A stretch of 51,622 nucleotides of DNA from Chloroflexota bacterium. GTDB lineage: Bacteria > Chloroflexota > Anaerolineae > Aggregatilineales > Phototrophicaceae. This document shows, one piece after another, positions 44,151 to 51,622 of the stretch; position 1 is the stretch's first letter, and every line of letters begins with the position of its first letter. The DNA is taken from the NCBI GenBank assembly GCA_011523705.1, contig WTGC01000042.1, positions 1 through 51,622 on the forward strand, in the 5' to 3' direction. Below the pieces are notes generated by a model. The model ran no database searches and had not been told where the DNA came from. It worked only from the letters and a program-made list of their open reading frames with translations. The translations under genes were made by a program, and so were the position numbers.

Positions 44151-44285
44151 GATATATTGTCCCATCTGAAAAAATCACGTGCCCTCAACACCCAATTCAA
44201 GCAACTCAACCGCGACTGGCAAAAACAAATCGCGTATAAACTTAGGCTAGATTAGATTCGCGACGCTACTCCGTCCACCAAAGGC

Positions 44286-46811
44286 ATGCAGCTGATGAGA
44301 ATGGTAATCGGCTCCCTGCGCGATCATCGTCATTTCATTGCCGTGATTACGCTGCTGATCGTCGTCATGACCTTCCCGACTATCGCGCACGTCTTCAATA
44401 CTGAAGTTTTCTGGATTCCAACCGGAAACCATCCTGACACTTGGATGAAATTCTGGGACGCCTGGTATGGAAAACTGATATTCTCTGGCCGCGCCGATTA
44501 TTTCTTCACCGACCTATTCTATCACCCGCGAGGAATCTCACTCTTATATCACAACTTTAGTCTCCCCCACATGTTGGTGTTCGGTGGCTTGCAAGCTCTC
44601 ATGCCGGCGTCAAACGCCTTTAGCCTGACGTTTCTGATTTTCGTCGCCTCGGTGGCCTGCTCCGCGTACTTGTACATGCTCTATCTGTTCAAGGACAAGT
44701 GGATTGCGCTGCTCGGTGCAGTTGCAATCGGCATGAGCCCTTATGTCGTCGGGTATCCGGAACACCCAGAGTATCGTTTCATAACGACGCTGCTGCTCGC
44801 CGTCTATTGTTTCCACCGCGGCATCGCCGAGCGACGAAACAAGCTGCTGGCTGTTGCCGCTGTCTTGACAGGCGCCACGGCCTTCGTAAGCATGCATCTC
44901 TCCGTTTGTCTCGCGATCACCTTGACAATGTATGCGCTCTATTTTGCCGCCTCACGCTGGAAAGAATCGGCTTTTTGGATCTCCATGGGCGTGTTCGCTG
45001 CAATTGTGGCGATAGTTTGTTCTCCCCGTTTGTATCCAATGCTGAAAAGCGTTCAGGCGCTTGAATACGCCATGACCTCTCGAAAGGGTTTAGAGGTCGG
45101 CACGGACCTGCTTGAGTACTTTGTCAATGCTCGGCACCCCATAATCAAATCAATTTTCCAGCAACCTTTTGATTGGGGATTGTCGAGCATAAATATACGC
45201 TACTCGGCATACATCGGCTTCGCGGCGCTTGCAATCGTCGGATTCGGACTCTTCCGCAAACCATTCCGACGCAAAATGTTACCTTGGATGATCTTAGCTC
45301 TCCCGTTCCTGGTCCTTCGCCTTGGTTCAATACTTACTATCGATGGTGTGCCTCATCCAGAATTTGTCTTGCCCAAGCATTATTTGGACGATTTGCTTCC
45401 GGGCATTACCGAGGGCTTCAGCTTGACGTCTGGATTCTATGCCGGGGCGCTAATCCCGCTGGCGGCGCTTGTGTGTTATGGCTGTAAGGCGCTTGACAAT
45501 GCGCTCCCAAACGCACGTCGACCGCTTGTCGTGCTGATCCTGGTTGGGATACTGTCCTTCGAATACTACCAGCCAGTTCGACCGGGTGTCGTCACCGAAC
45601 AAGAATTGGCGTTTTTGGATTGGCTGGAGACGGAACCCGTTGATGTACGTCTGATAAACCTGCCTCCGTCTGGCTGGTCCAACAGAGCCTTGTATTCGTT
45701 TCATCAAACACTGAAGGGCTATCCGCACGCCGCGGGCTTGGTCGCGCGAGAACCGCGTGACGCTTTTGCCTATTGGGACCAGAATTTCTTGCTCCATGCA
45801 TGGGGACAATATAAGGCCGTTACTTGCGGATGGCAGACGAAAGAAAAGTACTTTGCCGCGCTAGATGAGCTAGCAAGGGATGGGTTTACCCATGTAATCC
45901 TTCATCGAAATCGATCGCCGTCGGGCAGATTAGCGGGTAGCTTTGTGGCTGCTCAACCGTCTTATTCCGATGACTACGTGAGGATCTACCGGCTGGACGA
46001 TCTACACGCCACCTGCGAGCAAGACTTCGTGGCGGAAATCGTCGCGGATTTCCCATTTTCGGACGCGTATCTTTCGCCATCAATTATCCATCAACGGCAC
46101 GGACTCGTGTTGAGCCTTCACCGGACGCAACCGGTCCATCCTGAGTTCTTGTCTTATTTTTCTCACACATCATTTGATCAAAAGAGCGCGGTTCACATTT
46201 CATATAACCCAGCGGGTGATCTGGTTTTGCAGAGTACCGATGCCTCGTTGACAAACCTGGACATTATCTCAGACCTCAACAGCGGCCTTTGGCTGATTTC
46301 CGGCAGGCAAGACGCTCAGCTGACGCAAATGCCAGCCTACGAAGGCTGGTTACTAGAGAATTACAGATTCTGCGACAGGTATAGGGAACGGGACAATGCG
46401 AGAATCGACCTTTTCCTAAAGCCAAACATTCCCTGCGAGGCAGTGGCCGATCAATCAAAGTTTGAGGTGCGCTTTGATAGTGGAACTTTCCTTAATAATA
46501 TGTCGTATGACTTGTATACAGATCGGATAATCTTCTATTTGTCGTGGACCAATAGATCTGAGAATCCCTACTCCTATTCGCTACAGATTCTTGACGAAAA
46601 AGGCGATAAAGCAATTCAATCTGACAGCGTAATTCTGCGCGAACCGGTGTCAGCGCAAAGCGTGGACATTTCCGGCTTGCGTCGCGGTTCATACAAGACG
46701 AAGCTCATTGTGTACGATTATGCGACAGGCGCCAGCGTGGGTGGCGCCGTGATCAAGACTATGCAACGCTTCGAGCGAGAACTTGAAATCGCGACTTTTG
46801 AGCGCGGCTAA
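44286..46811 (+). CDS. Large multi-pass membrane protein, GT-C glycosyltransferase-like
   Basis: An 841-residue protein. The first ~450 residues hold about ten to eleven membrane helices. The rest is a soluble, presumably external domain. The N-terminal helix is followed by an exposed loop with WIPTGNHPDTWMKFWD and then LFYHPRGISLLYH, recalling the first-loop Asp region of GT-C (YfhO/GT39-like) enzymes that use lipid-linked sugars. The extracytoplasmic part has no motif I can name. It is convergent with the two-gene CotH region and has an ATG preceded by a weak site. The glycosyltransferase role is a guess from layout. Confidence 0.7.
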   Translation: MQLMRMVIGSLRDHRHFIAVITLLIVVMTFPTIAHVFNTEVFWIPTGNHPDTWMKFWDAWYGKLIFSGRADYFFTDLFYHPRGISLLYHNFSLPHMLVFGGLQALMPASNAFSLTFLIFVASVACSAYLYMLYLFKDKWIALLGAVAIGMSPYVVGYPEHPEYRFITTLLLAVYCFHRGIAERRNKLLAVAAVLTGATAFVSMHLSVCLAITLTMYALYFAASRWKESAFWISMGVFAAIVAIVCSPRLYPMLKSVQALEYAMTSRKGLEVGTDLLEYFVNARHPIIKSIFQQPFDWGLSSINIRYSAYIGFAALAIVGFGLFRKPFRRKMLPWMILALPFLVLRLGSILTIDGVPHPEFVLPKHYLDDLLPGITEGFSLTSGFYAGALIPLAALVCYGCKALDNALPNARRPLVVLILVGILSFEYYQPVRPGVVTEQELAFLDWLETEPVDVRLINLPPSGWSNRALYSFHQTLKGYPHAAGLVAREPRDAFAYWDQNFLLHAWGQYKAVTCGWQTKEKYFAALDELARDGFTHVILHRNRSPSGRLAGSFVAAQPSYSDDYVRIYRLDDLHATCEQDFVAEIVADFPFSDAYLSPSIIHQRHGLVLSLHRTQPVHPEFLSYFSHTSFDQKSAVHISYNPAGDLVLQSTDASLTNLDIISDLNSGLWLISGRQDAQLTQMPAYEGWLLENYRFCDRYRERDNARIDLFLKPNIPCEAVADQSKFEVRFDSGTFLNNMSYDLYTDRIIFYLSWTNRSENPYSYSLQILDEKGDKAIQSDSVILREPVSAQSVDISGLRRGSYKTKLIVYDYATGASVGGAVIKTMQRFERELEIATFERG

Positions 46812-46842
46812 AGATTCGGAAATGTCGTAGCGCGAAACAGAA

Positions 46843-46894
46843 GAGGGCGGCAACAGGGGAGTGAAGTGTTGGCGGCGGCATTCTCTCCCACATC
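46843..46894. repeat. Left copy of the 52-bp direct repeat (5S 3' end plus flank)
   Basis: Bases 46843-46894 match 51571-51622 at 51 of 52 positions (46881 T versus 51609 A) in the same orientation. The shared part covers the end of the 5S sequence and 26-28 bases beyond it. The true length on the right is unknown, since the window stops there. Confidence 0.85.
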
Positions 46895-46950
46895 GTCTCC
46901 AATGCAGTACCATCTGCGCTCGCGGGCTTAACTTCCGGGTTCGGGACAGA
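46869..46950 (-). rRNA. 5S rRNA remnant (3' two-thirds intact, 5' third degenerate)
   Basis: On the minus strand the conserved 5S core CCGAACCCGGAAGTTAAG (inside 46928-46946) is followed by GATGGTACTGC, an intact helix V (CATTG/CGATG), GGGAGAG and the terminal GCCGCCGCC. The 5' third is altered. The strand that should pair with CCCGG in helix III and the GGCGGC start of helix I are missing from the expected places upstream. I therefore read it as a decayed copy rather than a working gene. A full 5S annotation would extend to about 46975. Confidence 0.7.
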
Positions 46951-47062
46951 GTCGCTTTATCGCGCGGAGCCGTATCCCACACAGCGGCTGGAATACTATT
47001 GCTGGCCCCGTAGCATGGGTCTGCGGTCGACGCCAATTATGCCAGACAAACCTGGCCGAAAT

Positions 47063-48748
47063 CTATACGTTTGTTTGCGACTGCAGGAAGGCTGTGGCTG
47101 CCTCTGCCCGCTCGTGCACATGTGCGATCAGCCCGTCGGTAGCATCGCGCAGCGCTTCGATGTCCAGCGCGATGTCGTTTTCTGTGGCGTAGGCCGCGAG
47201 CATCTGATAGTTGTCATCGTAGATTGCGGTCATGATTTCAGACGCGAACACATCGCTGGCGACCGTTTCGATAAGCTCAACATAGCTTAGGCGATATTGG
47301 TCATCCTCTGCGAGGAAACCAATTAACGGCCAGGCTTCGGCATCAATTTCATCCAGCAAAAAGTTCCAGTCGGCTGGTCCGCCTCTCCCAGAATCGGCTC
47401 GCCCAGGGCCAGGTCCTCTCGGGCTAAGCCCGCCGAGGCTGCCATCGTCCATCGCTTCATTGTTGTCATAGGGGATCCAGACCAATTGCCCGCTGGCGCT
47501 GTCGGCATAGAGATAGAAGTCCTTCGCCCTCGCGCCGTAGGTGTCCTTTTTCTGGACAAATTGATTGCTCGCCAGCCAGCGCAGGAATCGTTCCACATCG
47601 AACACTTCTTCCAGCTTTTCCCGCCATGCAAAAGGGTTACTCAGTCTGATTTCGTCATGCAGGGCATCAAAGAGCGCCAGCACGTCGGCGAAATCGGACT
47701 CCCGGTTTGTGCGCTTGGGAAAACTGCTTTCGGTAAAGCTGCCCGCCGCGAAAGCTGCGCCGGCGCCAGAAGGTTTGTACATGTTGCCATCGTCATCGGC
47801 AAACTGCGTTTCGACCAGAGTGTCGTCAGGCAACTCGACAGCCGTATAAAATCCCCAAGGTTGGAAGCCATCGCCGTCACCGATATCGACATATACCGCG
47901 TAGAAGGCGGTCTGCGATGCGGGCACGCCGGCTGCGCGGAAAACATCTGCCGCCACCTTTTCCCGCTGCAGCGAGAAATCGCCAAAGTTGTTGGCGAAGC
48001 CCAGCTGCTTAAATCCATAGAAACGCTGATTGTCCAACTCAGGATTGTCGTCCTCGAATTCGTCGAAATCCAGTTTGAATGGCAGGGCGGTCGCGTTACT
48101 TCCCCAGCTCATACTGAGCGCGGTGTTGCCCTTGTATCGAAAGCCAACCTGCCACCAGGTTTGACCGCCGAATTCCACGGTGACGGGAACCCAGATGGGG
48201 TTTCTGGTATTGGGCCCGCCAAAACCTTGCCCGCCGCCTGGCGCGTCGCCACGATTAGCGGCGGGCGGCCGTCGGTTGCCTGGCCATATCCCGAGCGCCT
48301 CGGAGAATTCCTCAGCCTCCATTTCGAGCGCCTGGGCCACTGCATCGAAGTCGGGAAATAGAGCCAAGGCGGCCTGCACCGTCTCGACGTCACGATTGAG
48401 CATTGCCGCGATTTCTTCAGGGTTTGGCTGCGGCGGTCTTCCGGCTCCTCGCCCGCCGGGTCCGCGGCCGCCGCCGCTGCCGCGTTCGCCGTAGATTTCC
48501 ACCATGTCAGCTTCTTCCGCCGCCCAGGCTTCTGGCGTAAATTTTATGAAGATCTCGCTGACACGGCCGTCTGGCAGACCAACCTCATAGTTGGCTGGAA
48601 TGCGGTTGCCATGCGATTCATCTGTCCAGCCTGACGGGCGCTCGGCTGTCTGCGCCGATGATGGCAGCACCGAGGCGAAAACCAGCAGCCAGGCTAACAG
48701 CGCGACAAAGAATGTCTTGGACGATAGTCCCATGCGTTTGCTCGACAT
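47063..48748 (-). CDS. Secreted CotH-family kinase, copy 1
   Basis: A 561-residue secreted protein of the CotH family, atypical kinases first known from spore coats. After a signal peptide (SSKTFFVALLAWLLVFASVLPSSAQ) come a strand with VSEIFIKFTPEAW, a Gly/Pro-rich stretch, two ~22-residue helical repeats (about 115-165), and the kinase-like body: LPFKLDFDEF, YGFKQLGF, REKVAADVFRAAGVPAS and the metal/catalytic region LVWIPYDNNEAMDDG. The start MSSKRM has AGAGGA upstream, identical in context to copy 2. It is co-directional with the short gene at 48762 and follows it closely. Confidence 0.88.
   Translation of the reverse strand: MSSKRMGLSSKTFFVALLAWLLVFASVLPSSAQTAERPSGWTDESHGNRIPANYEVGLPDGRVSEIFIKFTPEAWAAEEADMVEIYGERGSGGGRGPGGRGAGRPPQPNPEEIAAMLNRDVETVQAALALFPDFDAVAQALEMEAEEFSEALGIWPGNRRPPAANRGDAPGGGQGFGGPNTRNPIWVPVTVEFGGQTWWQVGFRYKGNTALSMSWGSNATALPFKLDFDEFEDDNPELDNQRFYGFKQLGFANNFGDFSLQREKVAADVFRAAGVPASQTAFYAVYVDIGDGDGFQPWGFYTAVELPDDTLVETQFADDDGNMYKPSGAGAAFAAGSFTESSFPKRTNRESDFADVLALFDALHDEIRLSNPFAWREKLEEVFDVERFLRWLASNQFVQKKDTYGARAKDFYLYADSASGQLVWIPYDNNEAMDDGSLGGLSPRGPGPGRADSGRGGPADWNFLLDEIDAEAWPLIGFLAEDDQYRLSYVELIETVASDVFASEIMTAIYDDNYQMLAAYATENDIALDIEALRDATDGLIAHVHERAEAATAFLQSQTNV
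48479..48643. repeat. 165-bp block identical to 50552-50716
   Basis: Within the N-terminal part of the first CotH gene, 48479-48643 is identical, base for base, to 50552-50716 in the second copy, in the same orientation. Sequence on both sides diverges at once. It encodes residues from about SGWTDESHG to VEIYGERG. Confidence 0.9.
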
Positions 48749-48761
48749 CTTATTCATCCTC

Positions 48762-49124
48762 TCATTCATGCCACACCCCTATGCGGACATTCTTCCTCTT
48801 GATTCTCATTTGGCTGATCGATACGCGCAGCGGCATGATGCCGGTGCGGTCATATATGTCGGCAAAGAGTTCGGCGCGTCTTTTCGGATGCAGCAGGTCG
48901 GCAGCCTGGTCACAATCGGCGGGCGAAACCAGGATTTTGACCTCGCCCAGGTTGCCGTAGGTGATGCCCAGGGCGCTAGCGCCGGCTTCATGATGCAGCA
49001 TGGCGGTCATGTCGTGGGCGCGCAAACGGCCGAGAACGATATGCGTTTCGGGCAGGTTGTGAGTGATGTATACGGCGATCCACCGCGGGTCTTTCGCTGC
49101 CTTGAGAGCCGGTTTTCGCGCCAT
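48762..49124 (-). CDS. Chimeric DUF2007-like protein with DUF4956 C-terminal tail
   Basis: A 120-residue soluble protein. Residues ~15-77 (WIAVYITHNLPETHIVLGRL, GNLGEVKILVSPADCDQAADLL) match the DUF2007-like protein at 43818. From there to the end (HPKRRAELFADIYDRTGI, RVSISQMRIKRKNVRIGVWH) it matches the C-terminal tail of the DUF4956 protein at 50823 (HPNRRADLFADIAKRTGI, RISVNHIRIKSQTARLRVWH). The ATG at 49124 has AGGAGG seven bases upstream; an upstream TTG would add nine residues. It sits between the two CotH genes and takes the place DUF4956 has before copy 2. Confidence 0.85.
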   Translation of the reverse strand: MARKPALKAAKDPRWIAVYITHNLPETHIVLGRLRAHDMTAMLHHEAGASALGITYGNLGEVKILVSPADCDQAADLLHPKRRAELFADIYDRTGIMPLRVSISQMRIKRKNVRIGVWHE

Positions 49125-49153
49125 TGCTGTCCCTCCTGCCCGAATTGACAATG

Positions 49154-50821
49154 CTAGTCCAACACATTCGCAAGGAAGCTGTCTGCCGCCTCTGCCCGCT
49201 CGTGCACATGCGCGATCAGCCCATCGGTAGCAGTGCGCAGGTCCTCCAGATCGTCATGCGCGCCGACATCGCGCAAGTAAGCCGCCAGCAACTCGTAGTT
49301 GGCTTCGTAGATTAACTCCATGCGCGCTGGCGTGAACACCTCGGACGAGACCTGCGCAACTAGCGCAACATAGCGGCTGTGGTAGACGGGGTCTGCCATC
49401 AAGAAGCCGATCAGCGGGTACGCATCCGCGTCTACATCGGCCAGCGAGAGCGTGAGTGGAGCCCTCATGCCGCGCGAGCCGCCCGGCGTATTCTCGCCAG
49501 AAGACAGTGCCATGTTGTTGTCCCAGGGGATCCAAACCAGCGCGCCACTGCTTTCGTCAGCGTACAGATAATAGTTGTGCGGCAGGTTGCCGTAGGTATC
49601 CCAATTTTGGATAAGCGTGTTGACCGCCAGCCAGCGCAGAAAACCATCTACATCCAGCGCAGCCTCTAAGCCTGCCCGCCAGGCTTCTGGGTCGCTTTGT
49701 CGCGTAGGCGCATGCAGCGCGTCAAAGACCGCCAGCACATCGGCATAATCGCTATTGCTGTTGGTCTCTTTGTCGAACGATGCCTCGCGAAAGGCGCCAT
49801 TGGCAAAGGTCGCTCCAGTCCCCTCTGGCTTGTACATATTGCCGTTGTCGTCCGCGAATTGCGTCTCGATGAGCGTATCGTCTGGCAGCTCGATAGCGGT
49901 GTAGATGCCCCAAAATGCGCTGCCCGCGCCATCGCCGATATCGACATACACCGCATAAAAAGCGGTCTCTGCCGCTGGAACGCCGGCAGCGCGAAAGATA
50001 TCGGCGGCGACCTTTTCGCGTTGCTGCGAGCTGTCGATGATGGGCGAGCGCGCGAAAGACAACTGCTTGAAGCCATAGAAGCGCTGATTCTGCAGGGCGG
50101 GGTTGTCGTCTTCAAATTCGTCAAAGTCCAGCTTGAAGGGCAAGCCGATCTCGCCGCTGCCCCAACCCATGAGAAGTGACGAGTTGCCCCTGAAGCGGAA
50201 GCCGACCTCTTGCCACGCGCCATCCGCGAAGTGAATGGTCACAGGCACCCAAATGGGGTTTCGTGCAATCTGCATGTTGACGCGTGGCTCGCCATCGCCG
50301 TCACGCTGGCCAACTAGCGAACCAATGTTGCGCGGCAGCGGTAGCGCATCCATCAGCTGCTCGATATCCACTTCGAGCGCAGCGGCAACTTTGTCAATGT
50401 CTGGCATAAGCTGCATCGCCTCAAGCAATTGCTCTTCGCTGCGGTCGAGCGCAACGGCAAGATCTGCGATGATCCCACGCATCTGTGGTGGGATGCCGGG
50501 CGCGACGCCTGTGGCTGCCCTTCCGCGCCTGCCGAAACCTGTGCCAGCCGCGCCGCGTTCGCCGTAGATTTCCACCATGTCAGCTTCTTCCGCCGCCCAG
50601 GCTTCTGGCGTAAATTTTATGAAGATCTCGCTGACACGGCCGTCTGGCAGACCAACCTCATAGTTGGCTGGAATGCGGTTGCCATGCGATTCATCTGTCC
50701 AGCCTGACGGGCGCTCCACAGTCTGCGCCGAAAAGGGCAATACAGCGGCGATCAGAAGCAGCCATGCCAGGATCGCGGCGATCAGCGCTTTCGAAGTGAT
50801 TCCCTGGCGACGGTTTGTCAT
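49154..50821 (-). CDS. Secreted CotH-family kinase, copy 2
   Basis: A 555-residue paralogue of the CotH kinase at 47063 with the same order: signal peptide (MTNRRQG...VLPFSAQ), VSEIFIKFTPEAW, a Gly/Ala/Arg-rich stretch, two ~22-residue helical repeats (IADLAVALDRSEEQLLEAM and IDKVAAALEVDIEQLMDAL), and the kinase body LPFKLDFDEF, REKVAADIFRAAGVPAA, NYYLYADESSGALVWIPWDNNMAL. WDNN replaces YDNN of copy 1. The start MTNR has AGAGGATGAATAAG upstream. It directly follows the DUF4956 gene with one base between stop and start. Substrate unknown. Confidence 0.88.
   Translation of the reverse strand: MTNRRQGITSKALIAAILAWLLLIAAVLPFSAQTVERPSGWTDESHGNRIPANYEVGLPDGRVSEIFIKFTPEAWAAEEADMVEIYGERGAAGTGFGRRGRAATGVAPGIPPQMRGIIADLAVALDRSEEQLLEAMQLMPDIDKVAAALEVDIEQLMDALPLPRNIGSLVGQRDGDGEPRVNMQIARNPIWVPVTIHFADGAWQEVGFRFRGNSSLLMGWGSGEIGLPFKLDFDEFEDDNPALQNQRFYGFKQLSFARSPIIDSSQQREKVAADIFRAAGVPAAETAFYAVYVDIGDGAGSAFWGIYTAIELPDDTLIETQFADDNGNMYKPEGTGATFANGAFREASFDKETNSNSDYADVLAVFDALHAPTRQSDPEAWRAGLEAALDVDGFLRWLAVNTLIQNWDTYGNLPHNYYLYADESSGALVWIPWDNNMALSSGENTPGGSRGMRAPLTLSLADVDADAYPLIGFLMADPVYHSRYVALVAQVSSEVFTPARMELIYEANYELLAAYLRDVGAHDDLEDLRTATDGLIAHVHERAEAADSFLANVLD
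50552..50716. repeat. 165-bp block identical to 48479-48643
   Basis: The partner of the block in CotH copy 1. The identity includes synonymous positions, whereas the rest of the two genes differs widely. Confidence 0.9.
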
Positions 50822-50822
50822 C

Positions 50823-51401
50823 TTATTCATCCTCTTCAATGTGCCAGACGCGCAGGCGGGCGGTCTGGCTCTTTATGCGTATGTGGTTGACGGATATGCG
50901 AACGGGCTTAATGCCGGTGCGCTTGGCGATATCGGCAAAAAGGTCGGCTCGTCGGTTGGGATGCAGCAGATCCAGGTTGTCGTAGGCCAGGCTGAGATTG
51001 GCGCGGCTGCGCATGACGCGGCTGTATTCAAGCCCGGATAAGGTCGCCAGAATTGCCAGGTTAACAGCTGCGACCTCTTCCCAAGTGCCGAAGGTCATCA
51101 ACGTAGCGTTAACCAAAGACAGCGTGATGGTGGCGAATAGATAGGTCATATCGCGCAGTGAAATTGCAACTGTGCGAAAACGCAACAGCGAAAATACGGC
51201 AAAGATGCCAAAGCCGACGCCCAAGCTGATCTCGAATTGCAAGAGCAAGCGAATCACAGCGTAGACGAGCGTGCCGCCAACGATCATCGCCAGCGCGTAA
51301 TTCCGGTTCGGTTTACGCCGCCAATAGAGTCCTGCGATCAAAATACTGATGATGGCCAGATTGATGCCAAAGCGCAGCCAATAGTCGAATAACACTTCCA
51401 T
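50823..51401 (-). CDS. DUF4956 membrane protein
   Basis: A 192-residue inner-membrane protein with about four helices in the first two-thirds, including the conserved GFGIFAVFSLLRFRTVAISLRDMTYLF region. A cytoplasmic C-terminal domain follows (LLHPNRRADLFADIAKRTGI to RLRVWHIEEDE). DUF4956 genes often sit beside CotH kinases and VTC-type polyphosphate polymerases; no VTC gene is visible here. The ATG at 51401 has GGAG seven bases upstream. It is the first gene of the DUF4956-CotH unit, whose promoter should lie in the 170 bases before the 5S end. Confidence 0.85.
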   Translation of the reverse strand: MEVLFDYWLRFGINLAIISILIAGLYWRRKPNRNYALAMIVGGTLVYAVIRLLLQFEISLGVGFGIFAVFSLLRFRTVAISLRDMTYLFATITLSLVNATLMTFGTWEEVAAVNLAILATLSGLEYSRVMRSRANLSLAYDNLDLLHPNRRADLFADIAKRTGIKPVRISVNHIRIKSQTARLRVWHIEEDE

Positions 51402-51570
51402 ATTGTCTCCGTTCCAAGCCCGCTGATTTGCGGACATTGGTTGAGTCTAATGGATATTCGATTTGTGGCTAGGACTCGGTTGTAAAGTTTGTGTAAATCA
51501 TGGGAGGCGGCAGATGCCCGGGAAGGGGCTGCGCGTGGAAAGAGGATGCCGGGCCGTGGAAACCCAAAAA
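51402..51570. other. Leader region between 5S rRNA and DUF4956 gene
   Basis: About 170 bases. On the minus strand two TTTACA-like -35 sequences (near 51480-51500) lie about 90 bases before the DUF4956 start, but no clear -10 at the right spacing. A T6 run (51566-51571 read on the minus strand) follows the 5S end, consistent with rRNA termination. Confidence 0.4.
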
Positions 51571-51622
51571 AGGGCGGCAACAGGGGAGTGAAGTGTTGGC
51601 GGCGGCATACTCTCCCACATCG
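51571..51622. repeat. Right copy of the 52-bp direct repeat
   Basis: Matches 46843-46894 with one mismatch and reaches the end of the window, so the repeat may be longer. Assemblies often break at such repeats. Confidence 0.85.
51599..51622 (-). rRNA. 5S rRNA gene, 3' end only (cut by window)
   Basis: The last 24 bases read on the minus strand as CGATGTGGGAGAGTATGCCGCC plus two bases, the normal end of a bacterial 5S gene (helix V arm, GGGAGAGTA, terminal helix). Here the sequence is GAGAGTATG, where the left copy has GAGAGAATG, so this one keeps the usual form. The rest of the rRNA operon would lie to the right. Confidence 0.7.

Noticed and set aside
46869..46975. A functional 5S rRNA gene at the left repeat
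   Set aside because: The 5' strand of helix III and the first strand of helix I are not where a working 5S would have them, so I call it a remnant.
46812..51622. A transposon carrying the CotH block
   Set aside because: No transposase, integrase or terminal inverted repeats are visible; only the 5S-end direct repeats are present.
1..51622. CRISPR array, prophage or toxin-antitoxin locus
   Set aside because: I saw no regularly spaced repeats, phage structural genes or small paired toxin/antitoxin genes anywhere in the window.

Overview
This 51.6 kb window is ordinary bacterial chromosome with dense genes. It most likely comes from an uncultured member of the Chloroflexota, perhaps Anaerolineae-like. 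That placement is an inference from gene content: a RecG with a long N-terminal extension, an FMN-riboswitch-controlled riboflavin ABC importer of the RibXY type, many secreted binding proteins and CotH kinases. No 16S gene is present to confirm it. The left edge cuts a P-type cation ATPase. The right edge stops inside the 3' end of a 5S rRNA gene.

Layout. 1-8.9 kb: a cation ATPase (partial), a fused ATP sulfurylase/APS kinase, a nusB-tatA-tatC operon, anmK, a small membrane protein and an SRPBCC protein that lies just downstream of two tRNA-Ser genes (UGA and GCU anticodons) sharing one promoter. 9.3-19.3 kb: housekeeping genes on the plus strand, namely a CPBP protease, rlmN, rpe, fakA with two tandem DegV/FakB proteins, recG, coaD and a coiled-coil protein. 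Many of these overlap by a few bases. 19.4-21.8 kb: comEC with a degraded metallo-beta-lactamase domain, ending in an inverted-repeat element. 22-30.2 kb: a carbohydrate-type catabolic locus with a Gfo/Idh dehydrogenase, a sugar isomerase/epimerase, an amidohydrolase, a binding-protein-dependent sugar importer without an ATPase gene, and an argininosuccinate-lyase-like enzyme. 30.3-35.1 kb: a lipoprotein cytochrome c and a peptide-type ABC importer, also without ATPase genes. 35.3-37.5 kb: rpsT, an orphan winged-helix regulator and a class V aminotransferase. 37.6-40.7 kb: an FMN riboswitch driving a three-gene ABC importer (permease, binding protein, ATPase), read as a riboflavin importer. 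40.7-46.8 kb: a PhoR/PhoB-like two-component pair, a P1-family peptidase overlapping a DUF2007-like protein, and a large membrane protein.

The most unusual part is 46.8-51.6 kb. It holds two tandem units, each made of a short protein followed by a secreted CotH-family kinase. In the upstream unit the short protein is an intact DUF4956 membrane protein. In the downstream unit it is a chimera of a DUF2007-like domain (a relative of the protein at 43.8 kb) with the C-terminal tail of DUF4956. The two CotH genes have diverged but share a perfectly identical 165 bp patch, and each carries two copies of a ~22-residue helical repeat inside the kinase. The block lies between direct repeats of a 5S rRNA 3' end, and the left copy is a decayed 5S gene. 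It looks like a locus built by duplication, domain swapping and gene conversion next to an rRNA operon.
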